From Acidimicrobiaceae bacterium (GTDB taxonomy: Bacteria; Actinomycetota; Acidimicrobiia; Acidimicrobiales; RAAP-2), in contig PLCI01000124.1 in NCBI GenBank assembly GCA_003135595.1, positions 1 through 6,589 of the forward strand: a DNA stretch of 6,589 nt, given 5' to 3'. Within the stretch, counting starts at the first letter, position 1. Each line of letters opens with the position of its first letter. Shown here piece by piece: positions 1 to 4,643 of the stretch. A model generated the notes under the pieces. The model was not told the origin of the DNA. It searched no databases and saw only the letters and a program-made list of their open reading frames with translations. The position numbers were made by a program, and so were the translations under genes.

Positions 1-173
1 AAGGCGCGCGCTGCCTCCGCGAAGCGGACCGCGCCGTAGAGGCCGTGGTGGTCGGTGAGGGCTATCGCCTCCAGGCCGAGGGCGGCGGCGGTCGCCACCA
101 GTTCCTCGGGATCCGACGCGCCGTCGAGGAAGCTGAAGCCCGAGTGCGCGTGCAGCTCGGCGTACCGCGCCAT
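1..173 (-). CDS. dnaE2: Error-prone DNA polymerase DnaE2, N-terminal fragment
   Basis: This is the first 57 codons of a C-family DNA polymerase alpha subunit; the rest lies beyond the left edge. The visible part is the start of the PHP domain. It contains HAHSGFSFLDGAS (residues 8-20), whose two histidines match the first metal-ligand pair of PHP domains, and then LTDHHGLYGAVRF. The 'FSFLDGAS' form is typical of DnaE2, whereas the replicative DnaE1 normally reads closer to 'YSMLDGA'. DnaE2 is the non-essential polymerase that performs translesion synthesis in damage-induced mutagenesis together with ImuA' and ImuB. The ATG at 173-171 shares one base with the TGA of imuB (TGATG). A weak GGGGA lies about 12 bases upstream, so translation is probably coupled to imuB. 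Only the start of the polymerase is seen, so its active site cannot be checked. Confidence 0.93.
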   Translation of the reverse strand, partial: MARYAELHAHSGFSFLDGASDPEELVATAAALGLEAIALTDHHGLYGAVRFAEAARA

Positions 174-1267
174 CAGTCGTAGATCCCCGCGAGCCACCAT
201 CGTGACCGTTCCGCGCGGAGCAGCACCGCGAGCCCGTCGTCGCAGAGCACCTGGAGGTGCGCGCGGCGGCGCGACACCCCCCACCACCGCTCCGCCATCG
301 GCCACGGGCCGCAGTGCGCCGCGACCACGCGCGGCCGGCCTGCCTCGAACTCCAAGCGGGCGGGCACCGCGCTCAGCAGCCCCGTGCTGCTCACGGTCAC
401 GCGACGGCCGTGCTCGTCGAGCAGTGCGACGACGAGGGGACGCGAGGGGATCGACGCGGGTGACGGGGACGGGAGGCGCCCCGGCCACGGGGCGACGTGG
501 TCGCGCCCCTCGCTCGCCGCGTCGGCGCTCCCCCACGGCACGAGTGCGGCGCGGTCATCGGGCGTGCGCCCGCCGCCGAGCCGGGCGACGGTCACCGCCC
601 CCTGGCCGAGGCGCTGCTCGAGGCGGTGGACGGCGGCGGCAGCACGGACGTCCGCGCCGCCGCGCTCCCCGAAGAACCCCCGCTGGACCTCGCGCGGCTC
701 GTCACGGTGGCGAACCGCGTCGAGGCGGCGCAGCGCCGCGTAGTCGCGGAGCCCCGGCAGCTCGCCGTCCGCGCCGCGAGCGACGCGGTGCCGACGCACC
801 GCGTCGAGGCCGAACCGCTCGAGCACGCGGGCTTCCTCCAGTCCTGCGAACCGCCCCAGGGTGTGCAGCCCGAGCCGCTGGCAGGCAGCGGCGAGGTCGG
901 GATCGCGCAGGGTGGCGATCGACCACGGCGCGAGGAACGAGCCCGACGCGCCGGGCTCCACGAGCACCGCGGCGCGTGCCGCGAGCACCGCGGCGAACAG
1001 TCCCTCTGCAGCCCCCACGCAGACCCGCTCGGCGCCGCCGAGGATCGGGCCGACCACGCCCTTCAGGTGCTCGGCGAACGCAGCCTCCCCACCGAAGAAC
1101 CGACTCGGGCCCTTGGACGGGATCGCGAGCACGCCGAGGCGCACCGGTCGCGCGAACGGGGCGAGCTCGACGGCCGCGTCGAGCACCTCGGCGAAGCGCC
1201 GGGGCTCCTCGCCTCGCGGTCCCTCCCTCGAGAGCGTGGGACACCACAGCACCACGAGCCGCACCAT
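173..1267 (-). CDS. imuB: ImuB, Y-family polymerase-like mutasome hub (compact form, 364 aa)
   Basis: ImuB is a catalytically dead Y-family polymerase relative that links DnaE2 to the beta sliding clamp during SOS translesion synthesis. Family hallmarks are MVRLVVLWCP at the N-terminus, GPSRFFGGE (53-61), a helix-hairpin-helix-like stretch LGLHTLGRFAGL (132-143), a PWPGRLPSPSPA stretch (260-271), CGPWPMAERWW (319-329), a RAHLQVLCDDG strand (335-345) and a terminal WWLAGIYD. QRGFFG (195-200) sits where ImuB proteins carry their clamp-binding motif (QLPLWG-like). The protein is far shorter than the roughly 500 residues usual for the family. About 55-65 residues seem absent after the first strand (the conserved Arg/Ala-rich 'AR..GVR.GM' fingers region), and most of the little-finger sheet between about 170 and 195 is also missing. 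The ATG overlaps the TGA of imuA' (TGATG). There is no strong ribosome-binding site, which suggests coupling. The frame stays open upstream, but that extension is an Arg-rich shadow of imuA' and is rejected. Confidence 0.9.
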   Translation of the reverse strand: MVRLVVLWCPTLSREGPRGEEPRRFAEVLDAAVELAPFARPVRLGVLAIPSKGPSRFFGGEAAFAEHLKGVVGPILGGAERVCVGAAEGLFAAVLAARAAVLVEPGASGSFLAPWSIATLRDPDLAAACQRLGLHTLGRFAGLEEARVLERFGLDAVRRHRVARGADGELPGLRDYAALRRLDAVRHRDEPREVQRGFFGERGGADVRAAAAVHRLEQRLGQGAVTVARLGGGRTPDDRAALVPWGSADAASEGRDHVAPWPGRLPSPSPASIPSRPLVVALLDEHGRRVTVSSTGLLSAVPARLEFEAGRPRVVAAHCGPWPMAERWWGVSRRRAHLQVLCDDGLAVLLRAERSRWWLAGIYD

Positions 1268-1920
1268 CAGCAGGCCACGGCGACGGCCCCTTCGGCGCCG
1301 GGCAACCACAGCGACACGTACCGCGGTCGGCCGGTGATCCCGCGGCCGACCGCGCGGACCACCGCGCGACGGCTGAGCAGCCGCCCGTTGGCGTGCCACG
1401 CCGCCTCGGTGACCTCCAAGGCGATCTCGCTCGGCACCGGCCAGTCGTCGCGATGCTCGGCGAGCACGACGAGGACCGCGGCGCGGTCGCGCGCTCGCGC
1501 GAGGAGCCGACGCGCGGCGGTGTGCGCGACGCGCGCGGGCGGGCGGGCGAGCACGACGTCGACGCCCTCGAACAGCTCGGCGGTCGCCGCCGCCCACGCG
1601 CCGCGAGGACGGGGCACGAAGACGACGCGTCGCAGGTCGACGCCGAGCTCTGCCATCGCGACGACGCCGGGGTCGTCGAGGCCGACCGCGGCGCACCAGT
1701 GGCCCGCCGTCGACGCCGCGGTGAGCAGCGCGAGGCCGAGCGACGTCGCGCCCCACCCGGGCGAGCCGGTGACGACGACGGTGCCGCCGCGGCGCAGCGC
1801 GCCGTCTGGCAGCAGCGAGCGCAGCGGCTCGGCGACCGGCAGGAGCCGGCTCGACGCGGGTGCGGTCGGGCGGATCGCCGTGGCGAGGTCTGCAGGCAGC
1901 TCAGGGCGAGAGGCGAACAT
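1267..1920 (-). CDS. imuA': ImuA', RecA-like SOS mutagenesis accessory protein
   Basis: This 217-residue protein is the first gene of the mutasome operon. It has the actinobacterial ImuA' layout: a short N-terminal tail, the LRSLLPDGALRRGGTVVVTGS segment (33-53), a RecA-like core with GHWCAAVGLDDPG (73-85) and MAELGVDLRRVVFVPRP (89-105), VDVVLARPPAR (120-130), ARARDRAAVLVVL (141-153), and a closing RPRYVSLWLPG (198-208). In the family it binds ImuB and supports DnaE2-dependent mutagenesis. The P-loop position reads GSPGWGATS (52-60), so the Walker A lysine is alanine and ATP hydrolysis is unlikely. This agrees with ImuA' being regarded as a degenerate RecA homologue. The ATG at 1920-1918 lies inside a LexA palindrome and has no Shine-Dalgarno sequence. 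No ATG or GTG follows before the conserved domain, and a TAGGGT -10 ends 8 bases before the ATG, so a leaderless message is the simplest reading. Confidence 0.86.
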   Translation of the reverse strand: MFASRPELPADLATAIRPTAPASSRLLPVAEPLRSLLPDGALRRGGTVVVTGSPGWGATSLGLALLTAASTAGHWCAAVGLDDPGVVAMAELGVDLRRVVFVPRPRGAWAAATAELFEGVDVVLARPPARVAHTAARRLLARARDRAAVLVVLAEHRDDWPVPSEIALEVTEAAWHANGRLLSRRAVVRAVGRGITGRPRYVSLWLPGAEGAVAVAC

Positions 1921-1927
1921 ATGTTCG
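1914..1927 (-). promoter_or_regulatory. LexA operator (SOS box) of the imuA' operon
   Basis: CGAACATATGTTCG is a perfect 14-bp palindrome matching the actinobacterial/Bacillus-type LexA consensus CGAAC-N4-GTTCG. It covers the imuA' start codon, whose ATG is the centre-right part of the palindrome read on the minus strand. Bound LexA would block the predicted transcription start directly. This places imuA', imuB and dnaE2 in the SOS regulon. Confidence 0.88.
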
Positions 1928-1928
1928 T

Positions 1929-1951
1929 ACCCTACCCACAGCCTCCGACGA
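1929..1951 (-). promoter_or_regulatory. imuA' promoter with PafBC/RecA-NDp-like element
   Basis: On the minus strand the order is TCGTCGGAG (1951-1943), eight bases, then TAGGGT (1934-1929). The mycobacterial LexA-independent damage promoter (RecA-NDp, bound by PafBC) is described as TTGTCRGTG-N8-TANNNT. Here 7 of 9 upstream positions, the exact N8 spacing and the TANNNT hexamer match. The predicted start of transcription, about 7 bases after the hexamer, falls 0-3 bases before the imuA' ATG. The -10 call is fairly safe. The PafBC assignment is an inference from the motif alone. Confidence 0.55.
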
Positions 1952-2007
1952 GGGCCACCGGGCCGCAGTGCCCCGCGAACGGCCAGTTCAGGCCCGCATG
2001 CAGCCCC

Positions 2008-2793
2008 CTAGAACGACCCCATCCGATCGAGCAGCCGGCGGTAGGCGGCCACGTCGCCCTCGAGGACGGGCAGCGCCACCCCGAACCTGGCGGGCCCGAT
2101 CCCCTCGAGGTCACGTCCCGAGAGCGCGAGCAGCAGCGTTGGTGCTGAGCCGCGAACCGTCACGTCCGCGGACCCGGGTGACCTTGACCACGACGACGTG
2201 CCGTCGGCGAGCGACACGAACCACGACCTCGCGCCGTCCGTGAGCTCGACCGTCGAGGTCTTCGCGATCCCGTCGGTCTGCTCGGCATCGTCGTTGTCGG
2301 GGTGCGAGAAGAACCACAGCAGCTCGTCGATGCCGTCCGCGCTCAGCACGTCGTCCATCACCGAGACGGCGCCGACGGCGATCTCCGCGTCGGTGCGGTG
2401 CACGAGCGTCTCGAGCGCCATGCGCCGGCGCCAGAAGTGCACGGTCGTCGCCTCTGGCACGAACGTGAGCGTCGGCGCGTCGTCAGAGCGTTGGAGCAGC
2501 GACCGATCGAGCGTGTCGGACCACTGGCGCACCCACGCGAGGGGGTCGGCGTCGTGGTCACGCACCCTGAAGGCATCACCGTCGAGGAACTCCCCGTGCT
2601 CGATGACGTAGCCGCGTCCCTGGTAGACGCGCGCGAGGTGATCGCACAGCCCCGTGACGTCCCATTCGGGGCACGTCGGCACCGGCGCAGCCAGGTCAGT
2701 CGCCGCTGCCTCGCAGAACCGCTGAAAGTCCGCAGCGCGGAGCGCGTCGTACGCGTCCCCGGGCAGCCAGGTCGCGTCGATCGGATCGGCCAT
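2008..2793 (-). CDS. Maleylpyruvate isomerase family, mycothiol-dependent-type enzyme
   Basis: This 261-residue protein has the two-domain layout of the actinobacterial MDMPI (DinB-like) family. Residues about 10-140 form a DinB-type four-helix bundle with PTCPEWDVTGLCDHL (39-53) and RRRMALETLVHRTDAEI (122-138). His52, Glu128 and His132 fall where the family binds its divalent metal (H...ExxxH). Residues about 175-261 form the MDMPI C-terminal domain, ending GDVAAYRRLLDRMG. Characterised relatives use mycothiol as a cofactor, for example in maleylpyruvate isomerisation or thiol conjugation. The substrate here is unknown, and no gentisate-pathway genes are nearby. The ATG at 2793-2791 is preceded by GAGGAG (2804-2799) at a 5-base spacing. 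The gene is divergent from the SRAP gene, and its end lies 87 bases before the mutasome start, so it appears to be transcribed from its own promoter. With no clear terminator in that gap, read-through into imuA' is possible. Confidence 0.85.
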   Translation of the reverse strand: MADPIDATWLPGDAYDALRAADFQRFCEAAATDLAAPVPTCPEWDVTGLCDHLARVYQGRGYVIEHGEFLDGDAFRVRDHDADPLAWVRQWSDTLDRSLLQRSDDAPTLTFVPEATTVHFWRRRMALETLVHRTDAEIAVGAVSVMDDVLSADGIDELLWFFSHPDNDDAEQTDGIAKTSTVELTDGARSWFVSLADGTSSWSRSPGSADVTVRGSAPTLLLALSGRDLEGIGPARFGVALPVLEGDVAAYRRLLDRMGSF

Positions 2794-2827
2794 CTCGTCT
2801 CCTCGTCAATCCTCGTCACTGCTCGTC
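2794..2827. repeat. Phased CTCGTC repeat in the divergent intergenic region
   Basis: CTCGTC occurs four times, starting at 2794, 2802, 2812 and 2822, with spacings of 8, 10 and 10 bases. The last three lie in near-identical 10-mers (cctcgtcaat, cctcgtcact, gctcgtcgct). One helical turn separates them, so they could be a repeated protein-binding half-site. Read as the minus-strand leader, they form a run of GACGAG units ending at the ribosome-binding site of the MDMPI-family gene. Chance in GC-rich sequence is not excluded. Confidence 0.4.
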
Positions 2828-2834
2828 GCTCTCG

Positions 2835-2844
2835 ACTCTAGGGT
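2835..2844. promoter_or_regulatory. Overlapping divergent -10 elements
   Basis: The near-palindrome ACTCTAGGGT contains TAGGGT on the plus strand (2839-2844) and TAGAGT on the minus strand (2840-2835). Both fit TANNNT and share the central TA. The plus-strand element predicts a start near 2851, which leaves a short leader containing the GAGGAG at 2861-2866 before the SRAP gene. The minus-strand element predicts a start near 2828 and a leader of about 35 bases for the MDMPI-family gene. No convincing -35 is seen on either side. No LexA palindrome occurs here. Confidence 0.42.
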
Positions 2845-2871
2845 TGTCGACGTCGCCGTCGAGGAGTCGCC

Positions 2872-3567
2872 ATGTGCGGACGCATCGCGCTGTACACCCC
2901 GCCGCGCGCACTCGCGCGGCTGCTCGACGCCGCGCTCGCGGCGGGCCTCGACCCCGAGGCGACGCCGCCCAGCTGGAATGTCGCCCCGACTCGCACGCTC
3001 TTCGGCGTCGCCGAGACACGCGGTTCGCGCGTCCTCGACGAGTACCGATGGGGGCTCGTGCCGTGGTGGGCGAAGGACCCTGGTGCCGCGACGAAGACGT
3101 TCAACGCGCGAGCCGAGACCGTGGCGACCAGGCCGACGTTTCGCGACGCCTTCAAGCGCCATCGCCTGCTGATCCCCGTCGACGGGTTCTTCGAGTGGGA
3201 CCGGCGGGAGGCGACCAAGGTGCCGCACTTCTTCACCCGCGCAGACGGCGGCCCGGTCGTGCTCGCCGGCCTCTACGACCGCTGGCGCGACCGCGGCGAG
3301 CCCGGTGCACCGCCGCTCGTCACGTGCACGGTCCTCACGACGACCCCGGGCAAGGACATCGACGGGATACACAATCGGATGCCCGTCGTCTTGGAGCCCG
3401 ACGCCTTCGATCTCTGGCTGACGGCCCGCGACGACGAGCTCGACGCGGTCCAGGCGCTCTGCGTGCCCGCGATCGCCGGCACGCTCGTCCATCACCTCGT
3501 GGACGCGAAGGTGGGCAACGTGCGAAACGACGGTCCTGAGCTGATCGTCGCCGCGGCGGGCGCCTGA
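2872..3567 (+). CDS. yedK: SRAP domain protein (YedK/HMCES family), abasic-site DNA-protein crosslinker
   Basis: This is a complete 231-residue SOS-response-associated peptidase family protein. SRAP proteins bind single-stranded DNA at abasic sites and form a thiazolidine crosslink through Cys2, which shields the lesion during replication. All hallmark residues are present: MCGR at the N-terminus (Cys2 is exposed after Met removal), WNVAPT (35-40, Asn36), YRWGLVPWWAKD (58-69), NARAET (78-83), IPVDGFFEW (101-109, Glu108), GLYDRW (133-138), and TTTPGKDIDGIHNRMPVVL (156-174, His167). The length is typical. The ATG has GAGGAG at a 5-base spacing and is fixed by the need for Cys2. The gene lies near the imuA'-imuB-dnaE2 operon, which fits a role in damage tolerance, but no LexA box is visible at its own promoter. 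It converges on the dehydratase gene with an 11-base gap. Confidence 0.95.
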   Translation: MCGRIALYTPPRALARLLDAALAAGLDPEATPPSWNVAPTRTLFGVAETRGSRVLDEYRWGLVPWWAKDPGAATKTFNARAETVATRPTFRDAFKRHRLLIPVDGFFEWDRREATKVPHFFTRADGGPVVLAGLYDRWRDRGEPGAPPLVTCTVLTTTPGKDIDGIHNRMPVVLEPDAFDLWLTARDDELDAVQALCVPAIAGTLVHHLVDAKVGNVRNDGPELIVAAAGA

Positions 3568-3585
3568 CTGATATCAGCTCAGGCG
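3561..3585. terminator. Convergent hairpin built on both stop codons
   Basis: CGCCTGA (3561-3567) and TCAGGCG (3579-3585) form a perfect 7-bp inverted repeat around CTGATATCAG, which is itself a 10-bp palindrome. The TGA stop codons of the SRAP gene and of the dehydratase gene are each part of an arm. The structure is symmetrical and could end transcription from both sides. There is no U-tract, so its strength as an intrinsic terminator is doubtful. Confidence 0.42.
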
Positions 3586-4544
3586 GACTCGATCAGCTCG
3601 GCGAGCAGTGACGGGGTGATGTTCCGGCCCGTCGCGATCATGGCGACAGGACCGTCGCCGAAGGGCACCATGCCGAGCTCGGCGGCCGCGAGCGCGATCG
3701 CCGCGGACCCCTCCAGGACGAGTCCGTGGTCCACGGCCGCGGTGCGCACCGCCGCGCGGATCTGGGCCTCCTCGAGCGTCACGACCTTGATGCCAAGGTC
3801 ATTGATGATCCCGATCGTGACCGAGCCCTCCTCGATCGCACCAGCGAGCCCGTCGGCGATCGTGTCGTGGAAGTCGATGTCGACGGCGTGCCCGGCGAAG
3901 AGCGACGCCACCATCGCGGCGTAGCTCGATGGCTGCAGCCCGAGCAGGTGGACGTTGCTCGAGTGTCCCTGGAGCGCGAGCCCGATCCCCGACAGCAGGC
4001 CACCCCCGCCGACGGGGACGAGCAGGTGCGCGAGCTCGGGCAGCTCGTCGAGGAGCTCGGTGGCGACCGTCGACTGCCCTGCGATCACGTTCGGGTCGTT
4101 GTAGGGCGAGATGAACGTCGCGTGGCGCTGCTCGGCGAGGGCCAGGGCGAAGTCCTGCGCCTCGGCGAAGGTGTCGCCGTGCTGGACGAGCTCGATGTCG
4201 AAGCCCTTCAGCTTGGCGACCTTGACCGCGGACGCCACCGTCGAGAGCACGACCGTGGCGGGAACCCCGAGCAGCTGCGCGGCATAGGCGACGCCGAGGC
4301 CGTGGTTGCCCGCCGAGCAGGTGACGACGGCGACGTCGGGACGCTCGAGGACCGCCGCGGAGACCGCGGCGACCGCGCCGCGCACCTTGAACGACCCCGT
4401 GGGCTGGAGTGACTCGAGCTTGCACCACAGGGTCTCGGTGCCAACGTGCAAGGGCACGACGGCGGTCGGGTGCAGGTGGCGGGCGACGGCCTCTCGCGCT
4501 GCCTCGAACTGCACGACGGTCGGCGGTCGGACCTCGCGTGTCAT
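3579..4544 (-). CDS. PLP-dependent threonine/serine dehydratase (ammonia-lyase), no ACT domain
   Basis: This 321-residue fold-type II PLP enzyme deaminates L-threonine or L-serine to a 2-oxo acid and ammonia. The PLP lysine is Lys53 in PTGSFKVRGA (48-57). CSAGNHGLG (76-84) and GGGGLLSG (179-186) are the substrate carboxylate and phosphate-binding loops. PYNDPNVIAGQ (147-157), TIADGLAG (228-235), EGSAAIALAA (278-287) and ATGRNIT (304-310) are the other family blocks. The protein ends after the catalytic domain, with no regulatory ACT-like domain, which points to a catabolic or short biodegradative type rather than isoleucine-regulated IlvA. In serine racemases the residue after the first Ser of the SxGNH loop is the catalytic Ser; here it is Ala78, which argues against racemase activity. 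ATGRN replaces the more usual SGGN near the cofactor ring. The ATG at 4544-4542 follows GAGGGG (4557-4552) at 7 bases. The exact substrate is not decidable from sequence. Confidence 0.88.
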   Translation of the reverse strand: MTREVRPPTVVQFEAAREAVARHLHPTAVVPLHVGTETLWCKLESLQPTGSFKVRGAVAAVSAAVLERPDVAVVTCSAGNHGLGVAYAAQLLGVPATVVLSTVASAVKVAKLKGFDIELVQHGDTFAEAQDFALALAEQRHATFISPYNDPNVIAGQSTVATELLDELPELAHLLVPVGGGGLLSGIGLALQGHSSNVHLLGLQPSSYAAMVASLFAGHAVDIDFHDTIADGLAGAIEEGSVTIGIINDLGIKVVTLEEAQIRAAVRTAAVDHGLVLEGSAAIALAAAELGMVPFGDGPVAMIATGRNITPSLLAELIESA

Positions 4545-4562
4545 GGAATCACCCCTCGAGCG

Positions 4563-4591
4563 ACGCTAGTTGCGTTCGGTGGCCCCAACGC
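4563..4591 (-). promoter_or_regulatory. Candidate promoter and operator of the dehydratase gene
   Basis: On the minus strand a TAGCGT hexamer (4568-4563) could be a -10 element. Immediately upstream, 4572-4591 is a 20-bp near-perfect inverted repeat (GCGTTCGG, 4-base spacer, CCCAACGC; 7 of 8 pairs). This is where a repressor or activator would overlap the promoter. The predicted start falls very close to the ribosome-binding site, so either the -10 call or its exact position is uncertain. Confidence 0.3.
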
Positions 4592-4626
4592 GCGGGCGGT
4601 GGGTGCTCGTCAATCCCTGCAGATGA

Positions 4627-4641
4627 CCGGTGCGTGACCGG
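4627..4641 (-). terminator. Possible weak hairpin after the SDR gene
   Basis: CCGGT and ACCGG form a perfect 5-bp stem with a 5-base loop, starting two bases after the SDR stop codon. It may end the kinase-SDR transcript before the dehydratase gene. The stem is short and has no U-tract. Confidence 0.2.
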
Positions 4642-4643
4642 GC

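Noticed and set aside
1268..1756. N-terminal extension of ImuB up to 1756
   Set aside because: The extra 163 residues are an Arg-rich frame shadow of imuA'. The protein similarity begins exactly at the ATG in the TGATG overlap.
1961..1984. GGCCG/CGGCC inverted repeat as a terminator after the MDMPI-family gene
   Set aside because: It has only a 5-bp stem with a 14-base loop and no U-tract, which is not distinguishable from background at this GC content.
55..2148. Very long plus-strand open frame (697 codons) and a second one at 497-2011
   Set aside because: The translations are Arg/Pro/Ala-rich with no domain, and they lie antisense to imuA', imuB and dnaE2, whose minus-strand products match known families throughout. 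Long antisense frames are expected at this GC content.
2821..2839. PafBC-type element upstream of the SRAP -10
   Set aside because: The best alignment matches only 6 of 9 positions and needs a 7-base rather than 8-base spacer.
2806..3495. 229-codon minus-strand frame opposite the SRAP gene
   Set aside because: It is charged and low in complexity with no recognised motif, and is a shadow of the complete SRAP gene.
3726..4412. 228-codon plus-strand frame opposite the dehydratase
   Set aside because: It is an Arg/Asp/Glu-rich shadow. The minus-strand protein carries every PLP-enzyme motif.
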